This document shows positions 1-30,360 of a DNA stretch of 64,000 bases, in pieces. Below the pieces are notes generated by a model, which searched no databases, was not told the origin of the DNA, and was given only the letters and a program-made list of their open reading frames with translations. The number at the start of each line of letters is the position of its first letter. The first letter of the stretch is position 1. Source of the stretch: Eulemur rufifrons (Eukaryota; Chordata; Mammalia; Primates; Lemuridae). Both the position numbers and the translations under genes were made by a program. The stretch lies in contig NC_091002.1 of assembly GCF_041146395.1 (NCBI RefSeq), positions 5,574,501 through 5,638,500 of the forward strand. The letters are read 5' to 3'.

Positions 1-824
1 AGACAGGCCGGGGGCGGGGCAGCAGAGGTGGGCTGGGGCCTGAGAGCCACAAGCAGAGAGGGTGAGTCCTCACCTGGGAAGAGCAGCTGCAAGTGGAAGC
101 TGGGGCCATTTGGAGGTCAGGATCAGGAGTGGTGGCCTTGCTGTCCAACGGAGTTGGGGTCTGGCACAGGATGTTGACAGTGAGCATTTAGGAGCTGTAA
201 TTGACAGATCTGTGACAACCCAGGGCAGCCCAGTGACACAGTCTGTGTTGTGTAGGGTGTAGGCCGTGCCCTGCATGAGCACAGTGGGCCCTCACACTGC
301 CTGGTGATGCTTTATGGTTGTTTGTTACCTTCACCCCACAAGTGTACCACATCCTGAGTTGGTTTCTCTCATCAAAAGGTAGTTAAATTTCACCGTGACC
401 TTACAATATGAATTGTTAGGACTGGGTACTGATGATGAATATTACAGTACCACCTGCTTCTTTTTTTGGATAAAAGTTAAGAATCGATATCCCAAGCTTG
501 TGGAACTTGCTCTGCCATTGTCTCTGTGGGTTGAGCGCCTCTGTTGAAATGCAGGACCACTCAGACAAATTCCTCCTTCGAGTCATCGTGCTGTTGTCCG
601 CGTAGGATAGGTTAGTTCACCAGCACAGAGCCAGCTCGTTTATCATGTGGGATCCAGTAGCTGTTTTCATGCTTGTGTTGTGTTTGGTGTCTGCGGTGGG
701 CATTTGAGGTGGGGGCCCTCTCCCAACTTTGCAGCTACTGTTGTGGATCTGCACGTCTCACCTGGCACATGCTGGAATTTCCCTTTCCTATCTTATGTTT
801 GCTTTGATAATATCTATTGAAATG

Positions 825-1141
<317 letters not shown>

Positions 1142-2239
1142 TGAAATATAATTTTAATGTCTAAATCTGATAATAAAACTCTGGAGCTTGTGTTTATTAT
1201 GTATCTTGGGATTTGTTTTGGCTCATTTTTTTAGTAATTCAATTTTATTTTGTTTAATGAAAGTGTCAGTCTAGGTCAGACAGGAAACGATTGACCATCT
1301 CCCCATGGATGGCTTGCAGGACCCTGATTTGGGCCCTCCTGGGGCATGGGAGCTCTAGTGGGAAGGAGCGAGAACTGCCACATGGAGCCACCTTCCTAGT
1401 TTTCCCATGCTCACGCGTGGTCTCCTGTCCTGGCCTTGCCTGCCCATCACGGCACACCCAAGGGTGCCTGGGTGGTTGCTGGATGCTGTGTCTCAGTGCC
1501 TTCAGGGAAGCCTGTGCCAAGTTTATCAGGGCAGAGCTGACGACTCAGCCCGTTGTGTCCCTGGAACCGGGCCTCTCTTTTCAAAGCAATAAAATTTATA
1601 CCTGCACATGGATTAGAAAGTGTCAAGACTCTGAAAGGGCGCAGGGGTGGTGAGTGCCCACGGACTCCCAGCTTCAGCTCCTTCCCTCCCAGTCCCTCAC
1701 GCTTTCCAGAGGGAGCCTGGCAGATACACACGTGTGTTGAGATCTGTCTGCTCCTGTTTTGTTTTGGTTTTATTTAAACTTTTTCATTTTGAAATAATTT
1801 TAGACTTATGCAGAAGAGTTGTAAAGGTGCTTCCCTAGTGATCACGTCCTCAAGGGGCTGTAAGAGCAGGAAAAGGCTAGCCCTGGCTTAGGCCTCGGAT
1901 GTGACTGGGGCCATCCAGGGAGATCTCTCCTGGTGGCTGTTTGGGAACGTGCTTGTGTCGCAGATGCTGTGAGTTAATCCGGTGAAGATGGCTGTGCAAC
2001 CTTGTCTTCTCACAAAGACTTTCCTGTCCTGGTTGTGTGGGACCCCGGTGTCCAAGGAAAGACTAAGCAAACTTTATGCCCTGCAGAAATTCCATCTCGT
2101 GGCAGGACACACCCAGATAGAATCGAGCGGGGGAGAGTTACACTGGGGAACGGTGTCAGGTAGGGGAGTACAGGACCTTGGGGGAGGCTTTTGGCACCTT
2201 AACCTGGGAGGGGGGGTCTCATGTTTGTACTTTGTCTAC

Positions 2240-2310
2240 TTTTATTCATTCATCAGATGTTTGTTATGCACCCACTATGTGCCAGGGACGGTGTTAAAGT
2301 GCTGTTGTGA
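2240..2310 (+). repeat. MIR/L2-like fragment
   Basis: The stretch reads TTCATTCATCAG, then TATGCACCCACTATGTGCCAGGG, followed by a diverged tail. This matches the common 'cactatgtgccaggcactg' core shared by ancient MIR and L2 elements. Ends are approximate. Confidence 0.55.
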
Positions 2311-3759
2311 CTTCCTTGTCCACTGGATATAGAAGGAGGAAAAAAAAATCCCCACCATGCCTTCCCCCCCCCACAAAAAGTCCTGAATCCTTGGGAGAAA
2401 TCTTCCTTGAAGGCAGGCAGTGTGGGGTGATGGAGGGTCCCACAGGCTGCTCTGGCTGGCCCCTCTGCAGAACCTGCTCCTCCCTGGCCCCACGTTGCAG
2501 AGCCTCTGGAGGTGACGGCCAGCACCACTGCTGAGCCCATCCCAGGAGATCATGTGCGGCACACAGCGCCCTGCTTCGCGCTTGTCTCCCATTTCCTGCT
2601 GTGTTGTCAGTGTGGTAAATATGCCGTGGTTTGATAGCTGCCCTACCCTCCTTTTCGATATTGGAAGACAAGCACGTGTGAGTCCCTGCTAGGTCGCAGA
2701 CAGTAACGGTAGCTGCTGTCTGCTCAGGCCTCCCAGTGTGGCAGATGTCGCTTGTCTAGGAGCATTCCGTCCTTTTGTTGGTAAGACCCAAGGTGTGAAC
2801 AGGAATGTGTACATGCCTCATACTGCGTGGTGGGTCCACATTGTCTCCAGGGGATATCTGGGCGGAGGGCAGCCTGGACAGGGGAGGCTGAATGGGGAGC
2901 AGCAGCTCAGGGACAAGCATAGCGCTGGCCTTGCCACCAGGCTTGTGTCACCGTTTTCAGGAAGAAAAGTTAGTCTTTGGTGAAGAGTCCTGTTGTGCGG
3001 CTCTATCTTTGGCTGAGGTCAGTTTCATCTCTGCTGTCTCCCCAGCTGTCCCTGCTCCCGGAAGACCCAGCCAGTGTATGTCTCCCTCCTTGTGGCCCTG
3101 CCTTCCTCATTTGGCCTCCCTACTAAGCATGGTGGCTGGTACAGGGTCAATGCCTGCCCCGTGTGTGTGTGGAGCTGGGCGTGCCCAGAGACCCTCCTTC
3201 TCTTTCTTGTTTGTTCAGGCACCGTTGGGACAGCAAAGTCAGAATCAACAATGCTGTGAGGCTGAGGTGTGGTCACGCTGCCAGCCACTGGTGCAGCTGG
3301 TGTGAACAGTGTTTCCTGGTGGACACACAGCCTGGTCTGTTGTGTTCAAACTCGTGGAGCACAGCAAACGGGCAGAGAAGAATGTCAGCAGCAGTTCTCT
3401 AGGAGGACAGAAAAATAACATTGACTTTAAGATTTTTTTTGTGTGTATTTATTATTTTCCTAATTTTCCATAGGGAATAGGTTATTTTGTAATTGGGATA
3501 AAGCAAGCATTCTCTCATGGAAGAGACACATTTGGTGTGCACTCATAATTTCACGTGAACATTTATGGCTTCACTTTATTTAATCCTAATCAGTATGACC
3601 TGCACGCCCTGCGTGTCCTTGACCCTGTGCTGATTGGCTTCGTAGTGTTGTCTCTGCTGCACGGACTTGGTAGTCACCAGTTGATCCTGTGTTTTACTGT
3701 CTGTTAGAGTAAAGCCCCCGTTACCACTCTCCTTTTTGGTCATTTCCTTAACTGTTATT

Positions 3760-3960
3760 CTAGACAGACTTTGGGATTATTTTGTCAATATGCACTTTAA
3801 AATCTTTTGGAGAAAATTGGGGTTGTGCTTCGTCTGTAGATTTGGGACAATATGCATCTTTGTATTAGTTGTCTTGTCCAGGGATGTGGACTGTCCCTCC
3901 ATTCACCAAGGCTTTTGTGGGTCTTGGTCAGGTTTTAGAGTAGATATATTTTGAGAGGAC
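3760..3960 (-). repeat. Probable old L1 fragment
   Basis: The TTTTGGAGAAAATTGGGG, CTGTAGATTTGGGACAAT and TTGTATTAGTTGTCTT stretches resemble the antisense L1 ORF2 region. Divergence is high and the ends are unclear, so this is tentative. Confidence 0.35.
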
Positions 3961-4064
3961 TAAAAGTCTGACTTTTGCATTAAAAGTGCCATGAAGGAGA
4001 TGTGGTGTGTTCTGAACGTGGCGCTGGTGCTGCTCACACACCAATCCAGTGGATTCTTCTCTAG

Positions 4065-21727
<17,663 letters not shown>

Positions 21728-22660
21728 GCCCTGCGTCGCCAAGCACAAGCCCTGGGGGCAGGGGCCACCGCGGGCAGGGGCCAGGCCCCTCCTGCCCCAA
21801 GCTCCGCCTGCCGCAGCGTTTCTGTTTCTTGCGACCAAAGATCAATGAGCAACGATAAATACTCTTAGGAAGAAAGGAAATAAGATTTAATAAGTTTGTA
21901 TGTGAAAACATTTTGATTGGTAGGATTTTGTAACATAAGTCAACAATTTGATGCTTCTGAAAAGTACTTTCAACTTTCAAAGGAAACGTTTCTTTAAAGA
22001 CTGACCTAAACATCGAGGGAAACTCTAGAACATTTCAAAAAGAGGAACTGATGGTTTTCCTCCTGTTTCTCAGTTTCCTCCCTTCTGCTGAAGATGAGAC
22101 TTGGAGAAGGGCTGGTCCTTCACCAAATCACGTTGGCCCTGGCACGGCCTGGGGGAGGTGGTGACTGCGGTGGTCTGACCTGCAGTGACCCGAGATGCGG
22201 TGCCAGCAGGGTCACTCATGACTTCATTCTAGAGCTGCTGCCAAAATGCCTGGTGCCACAGCCGGTGGGGGGCTGGCTTTGAGGACTGCCCCACCTGCCT
22301 TGTGGGCAGTGCCTGTGGGACTGTCGTAGTGTGTGCATAGGTTCAATATCACATCTTTCGTGCGCCGCCTTATTTCCTGCTTTGAGAATGTATTCACGTG
22401 GAAATCCACTGGACCGAGTTTCTGCAGAGGCCTTGCTGGATGGTTCCATAACTTTAGAGTCTAAATGCTATTCATTACAGAAACTAATAGTTCAGTTGAA
22501 ATAAGTACTGATGACTTTTCAAAACAAATGAACCATTGTAGTTTACACAAAACCATATTGTAGAGGTTTGTATTTAGCACTTATTTTTGCATGTTGATGT
22601 TGATTAGCTAATAAACTGTAAATGTAAAACATGTTAATAAAAGGGTTTTCTATTTCTTCT
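21728..22660 (+). other. MAEA: MAEA 3' untranslated region
   Basis: About 930 bases run from the stop codon to just past the AATAAA signals. The first part is GC-rich and the second AT-rich. The exact cleavage site cannot be read; about 15-25 bases after the last signal is assumed. Confidence 0.75.
22610..22641 (+). terminator. MAEA: MAEA polyadenylation signals
   Basis: There are two AATAAA hexamers, at 22610-22615 and 22636-22641. They are followed by a T/GT-rich stretch (TTTTCTATTTCTTCTTTCTGTGTG) suited to the downstream element. Confidence 0.82.
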
Positions 22661-23243
22661 TTCTGTGTGAGGCAGAAGATACTGTGAATTTCTGACACTC
22701 TTGAGTTGTGTTCTCCCCTCTGCCTGGTCGACATGGCCACGTCGGGCCTGAGTTTGCCACGCGTAGCCAGAGGAGGGCTCAGGGTGCGGCTGGAGACCAC
22801 ACCAGCCCAGGAGCTGCCCCGAGGGACAACGGCACCGGCATCTTGAGTCCTGAGGTCAGAGCTGGCTCCTGGCAGGAGGCACAGGCCTGGGGTGTGGCCC
22901 TGGCCTGACTGGAGGATTGACAGGCTCTGAGAGCAGCTCATCCCTTGTTCCTGCCTTTGTCTGTTATGGGCGGGGGCTGGGGTCCTGAGCTGGGGAGGGG
23001 AGGAGAGGGGCTGAGAAGGCCTGCAGGCCACGGTCACCAGCCCCTCACACCCCTCACCCCCTCACTGCCCAATCTCTCCAGGGCCCTGCCCCCCACTCCC
23101 CTGCTCCCCAGTTCTGTGGCTGGCCTTGCGCCCCTCAGCCTTGACTTCCTCATGTCAGCTGCCTTGGCCACTCCACCCCTACCATGCTTCTGGGTCCCAA
23201 AGGTGGTTACACATGTTCCACTAACGGAAGCAGGCACTTGTGC

Positions 23244-23256
23244 TGCCCCCTGCTGG
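23244..23256 (-). promoter_or_regulatory. CTCF-like motif
   Basis: TGCCCCCTGCTGG, reverse complement CCAGCAGGGGGCA, fits the CTCF core. It lies 0.6 kb beyond the MAEA polyadenylation signal, in the spacer between the two genes. Motif match only. Confidence 0.45.
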
Positions 23257-23609
23257 CCTCTGCTCCTTGAGTCCTGGTCCCAGTGAAGCCACGGCCTCCA
23301 GGCCACCACCCTGTGCTCTGCTGTGGGGTCTCCCTGTGACTTGGGCAGTGCACGTTGGCCGAGTACCGCAAGTCAGCACCTCTGTGCTCAGGCAGGGCTT
23401 GTGGATGGCCTGATGCCTGGCAAAGGACATGCAGGGGCATAACGGCACTTCTGTGCCCTCCAGGTGTGCCCGGGACCCAACTAAGCCACGCTTGGCCGAC
23501 AGCACACCCAGCGCCACGCTCCTGATGCTTGTGACCGGAGCGGCCTGGGCTGTCACGAGCAGGGTCTTCTTGCGCCTTGCCTCCCGCTCCTGTCTCCTGT
23601 TCTGGTGAA

Positions 23610-24165
23610 GCATAACATATTGAAGTGCACACAATGAATTTCTACATCACGTGTGCATCTGACCACCACACAGTCTGCTCCAGCTTCCTAGTCAGTACTC
23701 TGGCAACATCATTAATCACCCAAGTGGCTCAGCCGGTTCTTGAACTCCATAAAAATGGAGTCCCATGGGTTGACCTCCCTTAGCTTTGTGCCTGGGTGGT
23801 TTGTGTTTGGCACGGCAAGCTTCCATTCTATTCAGAGCTGTGTGTCCCCTGTCAGAGGGGTGAGCACAATGGCTCATGCTTCTACATGTTATCTGGAAAC
23901 ATTTGGGTTGTTTCCAGATAAGCTGCTGTGAACACTTTCCTACATGACTTGCTGGACACGTGTTTGTGTGGAAAGATACTGGGGAGTGGCATTGCTGGCC
24001 ATGTTTAGCTTAAGCAGATGCTGACGGTTTGCAAAGTGGCTGCACCAGCTTCTACCCATCAGCAATGCATGGGAGCTCTGCCTGTTACATGTCCTCACCA
24101 CCGCTTGGCACAGGGAATCTTTGGACATTCCATGGGTTGTGAATGTTATCTCAATGTGTTAATTG
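23610..24165 (-). mobile_element. Old L1 3'-end fragment
   Basis: The order of words (ATTGAAGTGCACACAATGAATT, then ACCACACAGTCTGC, 'GGGTTGTTTCCAGATAAGCTGCTGTGAACA', 'TGGCATTGCTGG', 'AAAGTGGCTGCACCAGCTTCTACCCATCAGCAATGCATGGGAG') follows the antisense 3' UTR of older mammalian L1. It is a separate copy from the one that follows, because the same motifs recur at 24.5-24.8 kb. Confidence 0.75.
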
Positions 24166-25662
24166 AGGTAAAAATCACATAAAGATGCACATAGCTTAAG
24201 TAAATACTCAATACGTCTTAATAAATTTATACCTACATGTAACCACCACCTAAGCCCAGGTGTAGAACATTCCCATGACCCCAGAATGCTACACCTTATA
24301 TCATCCAGGCCATCCCCAACCCTTACACCATCATTGCTCTGATTTGATCACCATAGGTAAATCGTGCCTTCGTGGAAATCAAATCATAGCGTCTGTACTC
24401 TTGTGCCTGGCTTGTTTCACTCAACGGATGCTTCTGAGGTTCAGCCACATTGCCACATGTATTGAGTTCCTCCTCTGTGCGCTGAGTAGCAACCACAGCG
24501 GTATCCACGTTTACGTACACCACAGCTCGTTTATCCATTCTCTTCTCCATGAACATCTGGCTGGTTCACCATTTTTGGCTAGTATGAATAAAGCTGTTAA
24601 TGAACATTTGTGTACAAGTCCTTTTACAGACATTATTTTCATTTCTTTTGGAAGTAATTCTCTGGCAGTAGAATTTCTGAGTCATGGTATTGCTGTGTGT
24701 AACTGTACAGCTGCCAAAGACTTTTCCAAAGTGGTGATGGCATTTTACACTCCCACCAGCAGTGTGTGGGTCCAGTTGCTCCATGGCTTTGCTAGCAGTT
24801 GATGCTATTGTTCATTTTCATGTTAGCCACCCCTATGTGTGTGTACTGGTACCTTACTGTGGTTTTAATTTGCTTTTCTCTGAAGACTAATGGTGTTGAG
24901 CTTCTGATTTGCTGACTGGTTATTCATACATCTATTCAAATCTTTCGCCCATTTTTAATTGCATTATCTTATTGATTTGTAGGAATTCTTTACATATAAA
25001 TCCTTTGTAGATATATGTATTTACATTTTATTGTTGGTGCCATTTGATCAGAGGTTTTAATTTTAGTGAAGTTCAACTTACTAATTCATTCTTTCATGGC
25101 TAATGCTTTTCTATGTTCTAAAAAAATATTTGCCAATCTCTGGGTCACAATAATGTTCTCTTGTATCTTCCAGGAGATTTAGCTTCAGCTTTTATGTTTA
25201 GCTTTGTAAGACATCTCAAATTAACTGTGGTCTGAGGAAGATCTTGAGGATAATTCCTCACCCTGTCCCCATACGTTTATTCTCTTGTTCCAACATCATG
25301 TGTTAAAAAGACCTTTCTCTTCCCTGTTGAATAATGTTGGCTCCTTTGTTTAAAATAACAAAAAATCTCCTGGCTCCGTAAATTTGGATTTATTTCTGGA
25401 AACTATCTTCTATTTGATGGACCTTCAGGTCTAGCCTTATACCAATACTGCATTATCTTGATGCTTGTAATTTTAAAGCAAATCTTGAAACCAGGTAGTG
25501 TAAGTCCTCCAGTTCTTTTTCAAAATTGTTTTGGTGGTTCTAGGTTTTTTGCATTTCCACACAAATTTGAGAGTCAGTTTGTCAATGTCTAGGGAAAATT
25601 TTTTAAAGCCTGCTGGAATTTTATTGGAATTGCATTTAACCTACAGATCAATTTGGGGGCTG

Positions 25663-26025
25663 TATTAGTTTGCTCGGGCTGCCATACCAGGAGAGCACAG
25701 ACTGGTGGTGGCTTAAACAACAGAAACTTATGTCCTCACAGCTCTGGAGGAGATGCTGGCAGCACTGGTGCCTGGTGAGGCCCCTGTCCCTGGCTTGCAG
25801 ATGGCCACCTTCTCACCGTGTCCTCATAGTCTGTGCGTTCGCATCTTGCGTGTGTCTTCCTCTTGTTAGTGCATCAGTCCTGTTGGATTAGGGCTCCAAC
25901 CTTAGGATCTCATTTAACCTTATTACCTCCTTAAAGGCCTTATCTCCAAATAAAGTCACATTGGGAGTTAGGGCTTCAACATACTAACTTGGGGCAAGGG
26001 GAGGACCTAATTCATCCCTAACAGG
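25663..26025 (-). mobile_element. MaLR (MLT1-type) solo LTR, antisense
   Basis: It begins TGTATTAGTTTGCTCGGGCTGCC. It contains GGCTTAAACAACAGAAACTTA, CAGCTCTGGAGG and CTTATCTCCAAATAAAGTCACATTGG and ends near CATCCCTAACAG. This is the antisense layout of an ERVL-MaLR LTR. L1 sequence resumes directly after it. No internal retroviral genes are present. The subfamily is uncertain. Confidence 0.65.
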
Positions 26026-27184
26026 GACTTAAAAAGCTTAACAATATTGAGTCCTCAAAATGACAAATATGGTGTATCTTTGCATAGATTTAGATCTTTC
26101 TCTTACCTAAGTTTTATAGCTTTGAGTATATATATTTTGTTAATTTAACTATTTCATGATTTTTAATGCTATTGTAAATTTATTTTTAAGATTTAACCTT
26201 CCAATTGTTCATTGGTAATACATGGACATGTAATTGATTTTTGTGTATTGCTTTGTACATACTATGACCTTACTAAACTCATTCTTTGGCTCTAGTAGCT
26301 TTTTGGTAAATTTTTAATGATTTTCTATGTACACAATTAAATCATCTGCAAATAAAGACAGTTTCGCTTCTTCTTTTCTAATCTCTACGCCTGTCATTTC
26401 TTTTTCTCTTATTGTACTACCTAGAGCCTCAGGCGCGATGTTAAATAGGAGGGGTGAGATGGACATCCTTACCTTAGTTCCAATCTTAGGCAGAAAGCAT
26501 GTCTTTCACAAGTATGATGTTTGCTGTAGGTTTTCTGCAGATGTCCTTTAACAGGCTGAGGAAGTTCCACTCTAGTTTCCAAGTTATCAGGAATGGATGT
26601 TGAATTTTGTCAAATGTTTTTTTTCTTCATATAACGATATTACCACATGATTTTTCTCCTTTATTCTGTTTATATGGAGAATTATTATGTTGATTTTGAA
26701 TTATTAAACTTTGCATTCCTGGGATAAATCCCATTTACTAGTTATATTTGTTATGTGTTGCTGGGTTTGACTTGCTGGTACCTTGTTAGGGAATTTTTGC
26801 AACTGTGTTCATGAGTTACTGGTCCATGGTCTTTTTTTTTTGTAATGTTTTTGTCTGGTTTTATAATAGTTATCAGGGTATTCAAAACTCATGAAATGAG
26901 TTGGAAAGTGTTCCTTTCTCATGTATTTTCTGAAAGAGTTTGTGTAAAATTGGTATTTCTTCCTTAAATATTTGATAGAATTTAACAGTCAAACCATCTG
27001 GGTTTGAAGTTTCCTATGTGGGAAGGTTTCTAATTATGAACTCAGTTTCTTTAATCATTACAAGACTAATTAGGTCTTGTTCTTCTTAAGTCTGTTTTGA
27101 TAATTTTTGTCATTAAAGAATTTGTCCATTTCATCTAAATTACAGAATTTTTTGGCATCAAGTTGTCCATAACCTACCCTATTA

Positions 27185-27430
27185 CTATTTTGGGGGAGGG
27201 AAGTAGGGTCTTGCTCTTTTGCCCAGGGTAGAGTGCAGTGGTGTCATGGTAGCTCCAACTCCTGGGCTCAAGTGATCCTCCTGCCTCAGCCTCCTGAGTA
27301 GCTGGGACTACAGGCACCCACCACTACGCCCAGCTATTTTAAAAAATTTTTGTAGAGACGAAGTCTTGCTATGTTGCTCAGGCTGGTCTCGAACTCCTGG
27401 GCTCAAGCGATCCTCCCACCTTGGCATCCC
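27185..27430 (-). mobile_element. Alu SINE, 5'-truncated
   Basis: An antisense Alu reading from GGTCTTGCTCTTTTGCCC to CTCCCACCTTGGCATCC. The expected final 'AAAGTGCTGGGATTACAGGCGTGAGCCACC' part is missing, so the element's 5' end is truncated or lost. It sits inside the L1. Confidence 0.85.
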
Positions 27431-28287
27431 TGAGAGGCTTACCAATTTTATTTCTAATTTCAAAGAAACACCTTTTAGTTTGATTGTTTTCCTCTATTAT
27501 TTACCCATTTTCTATTTAATTGATTTCAGCTCTTATTTTCTTCTGCTTATTTTGGGTAAAATTGTTCTTTTTCTACCTTCTTAAGCGGGAGATATTAGAT
27601 TACTAATTTGGGGCCTTTTGTTTCTAATGTAATTATTCCACAAACTTTGACGTGTTTTCTTTTTCATGTAGTTCAAAATAGTTTGTAATTTCTCTTGTGA
27701 TTTCTTCTTTGATCCATGAGTTAATTTACAAGTCTGTGGTTAATTTCCAAATACTTTTGTTATCAAATTCTAATTTAATTCTGTTGTCAGAAAACATACT
27801 CTATATGGTTGCAATCCTTTTAAATTCATGGAGACTTGTTTAGTGGCCCAGAATATGAGCTGTTTTGGTGAATGCTGCATGTGTACTTAAAAATAATGTG
27901 TGTTGTACAAATGCCAATTGGGTGAAGTTGCTTGATGGAGCTGTTAAAGTCTTTCATATGTATACTGGTTTTCTTTCTACTTTTTCTATCAATTATCGAG
28001 AGAGGAATCTTAAAATCTACAGCTATAATTGTGAATTTCTCTATTCCCCTTTTAGGTCTGTCAGTTTTTGCTTTACGTATTTTGAGTCTCTATTATTAGG
28101 TACATACACATTTACGATTAGTGTCTTCTTAAATGATTCACCCCGTTATCCATTATGAACTGACTCTCTGGTAATATTTCTTATTATAAAGTCTACTTTG
28201 TCAGATGTGAATATAGCCACTCCAGCTTTCATATGCTTAGTGTTTGTACATTATACCTTTTTCAATCTTTTACTTTTAACCTATCTT

Positions 28288-28690
28288 AGTCCATTCTGTG
28301 TTGCTGTAACAGGGTACCCGAGACTGGGTAACTTATAAAGAGGTTTATCTGGCTCATGATTCTGGAGGCTGAGAAGTACAAGAACATGGCACCAGCACGT
28401 GCATGGCTTCTGGTAAGGGCCTCATGCTGCATTATAACTTGACAGAGAGTGGAAGGCGAAGCAGGCATACCAAAAAGATCCACACGAGCGCTGCACTTTA
28501 TAACCCACTCTCGAGGTAAATAATCCAGTCCCACAAAAGAACTCACCCCCACAAGAATGCATTAATCCCTTCATGAGGGCAGAGCACCCATGACCCAAAC
28601 ACCTCTTAAAAGGCCCCAACACCTCTCAATATTATTACATTGGCAGTTAAGTTTCAACATGAATTTTGTCCAAGACAAACCACATCCAAA
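28288..28690 (-). mobile_element. MaLR (MST/MLT-type) solo LTR, antisense
   Basis: TTAGTCCATTCTGTGTTGCTG, GGTACCCGAGACTGGGTAACTTATAAAGAGG, CATGGCACCAGCACGTGC, ATGACCCAAACACCTC and CAACACCTCTCAATATTATTACATTGG follow in the antisense order of an ERVL-MaLR LTR. L1 sequence is contiguous on both sides. It is non-coding. Confidence 0.7.
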
Positions 28691-29251
28691 GCATAGCACT
28701 ATCTGAATCTTAAATTTGAAGTGTTTCTTGTAGACAAAATATAGTTGGCTCTTGCTCTTTTTAATCCAGTTGGACAGTCTTTGCCTTTAATTGGGGTGTT
28801 TGGACCATTGACACGTATGTTGTCAATGGTCAATTTAGTGTTGTGGGTGGATTTAAATCTGTTGTTTTGCTGTTTGTTTCCTATTTGTCCCATCTGTTCT
28901 TTGTTCTCTTTTACATTTTCACTTGCCTTCTTTTGGGTTGAATAGTTTTCAATGACTCCATTTTATCTTTGTGGACCTATTAGCAATACTGAATTCATTT
29001 GTGGTTGCTCTAAGAGTTCCATCTTCATCATTAACTTATCACCTTCAAATAATACCATACCATTTCGTGTAAAAATATAAGAATCTCAGAACATTTTCTG
29101 TTGCTATAACAGGATACCTGAGACTGGTCTGAAGGTAGTGAGTTATCTCAATTGGTTGTTCCCAGTCAGTTACAGATTGAACTCCTTTTTCTACTTTTCC
29201 CCCCTTCTTACTGCAATTGACTACTCTTAAAAAAAAGGAAAAAAAAAAAAA

Positions 29252-29392
29252 TCCAGGTGCAGTAGTTCCCGCCTATAATCCTAACATTTTGGGAGGCTGA
29301 AACAGGAGGATTGCTTGAACTCAGAAGTTCAAGACCAGCATGAGCAAGACCCCAACTCTACTAAAAATAGAAAAAAAAAAAAAATAGCCAGG
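29252..29392 (+). mobile_element. Alu left monomer (FLAM-like)
   Basis: A single Alu left arm in sense orientation: CAGGTGCAGTAGTTCCCGCC, then GGGAGGCTGAAACAGGAGG, then CTACTAAAAATAG and an A-run. No right arm follows. It is a monomeric or truncated element within the L1 area. Confidence 0.8.
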
Positions 29393-29699
29393 TGTCATTT
29401 GTATATTCATTTTGATGCATATACAATTCTAGGCTGACAGTATCTTTTCTTTTACTACTTTAAAAATGTTCCATTTTCTTGACTTTTTTTCCTTTTGGCC
29501 TAGAAAATCTGTGGTTTCTTATCTTTGTAACTGTATGTAATACGCCTTTTTCTGTGATTGCTTCTAACATTTTTCTTTGTCACTAGTTTTCTGCAACGAT
29601 TATGATGTACCTTGGGTGGTTTACAGTTTCAGTTGGTTCTTTGTAAGTATCTTCTCTCACCATGACTTATCTTGGCTAATTTTTTCATTCAATTTTCAA

Positions 29700-30360
29700 C
29701 AAATATTGAGCATCTACTGTGTGTGTGACATCATGAAATGAAACAAAGATCCTTGGTTTCATGGAGCATATGTTCCAGTGGTGGGGAAGGGGGAGGAAGC
29801 CCAGTAAACTAATCAATAAGTGCTGTGGGGAAAAGTAGCAGGTTAAGAAAATGGAGAGTGAGGGAGTGTTACAGTAAGGGAGGTGCAAGGCTGCAGAAGT
29901 GCTCAGGGTGAGATGTGAGCAGAGAGTGGAAGGAGGTGAGGCGGGAACCCTGCAGGTACTGGGGGAAGAAACATCCACAGAGGAATGAGCTTCACAGAGG
30001 CCCTGGACGGTTGGAGCGAGGCAAGGGGAGAGCAGCCCAGGGAAGTGGGCAGGGCCGGCAGGCACAGACCAGGATGCCTCTTGCTTTCCCTCTGGGATAG
30101 GAGCCACTGGAGGACTCTCAGTGGGGGAGGCATGTGGTCTGACAGCCTTTCTAGGGTCGCTCTGGTTGCTGTATGATGGACATCAGGAGTGCAAGGGCAG
30201 AAATGGGGAGATAAGTGGTGACCGCAGTGACCTCTGAGGGTGCTTGCTGGGACCTGGCATGAGGTGGTGGGACATGCTCAGATCTGGATGTATTCTGAGG
30301 GAGGCAGGACTGTCCAGATTTACAAACGGAAGGGACATGGGATGAAAGGAAGAGAGAAGT
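29700..30360 (+). repeat. Ancient interspersed repeat, family not assigned
   Basis: Words such as TGAGCATCTACTGTGTG, GTTTCATGGAGCATATGTTCCAGTGG, AATAAGTGCTGTGGGGAAAAGTAGCAGG, GAGCCACTGGAGGACTCTCAGTGGGG and TCGCTCTGGTTGCTGTATGATGGA appear in the same order as a common, very old mammalian repeat. I cannot name the family from memory with safety. Confidence 0.5.

Larger units (their letters stand above)
24170..29680 (-). mobile_element. Large old L1 element, antisense, interrupted
   Basis: The sequence runs in L1 antisense order. The 3' UTR type region (24170-24900) comes first, then ORF2-antisense stretches. Recognisable ones are 'TGGAATTGCATTTAACCTACAGATCAATTTGGGG' (25620s), 'CATCTGCAAATAAAGACAGTTT' (26343), 'TTGAATTTTGTCAAATGTTTTT' (26600), 'TTCTTGTAGACAAAATATAGTTGG' (28725) and 'TTTAATTGGGGTGTTTGGACCATTGACA' (28788). 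It is split by LTRs at 25663-26025 and 28288-28690, by Alus at 27185-27430 and 29252-29392, and by a small LTR scrap at about 29098-29140. L1 sequence resumes in register after each one. It is full of stops and long dead. Confidence 0.85.

Noticed and set aside
24275..24802. 175-codon open frame in the spacer
   Set aside because: The DNA is the antisense 3' region of an old L1; the frame is non-coding strand sequence.
25663..26025. Possible retroviral coding remains with the MaLR LTRs
   Set aside because: Only LTR-type sequence is seen here and at 28288-28690, with L1 on both sides. No internal viral region is present.
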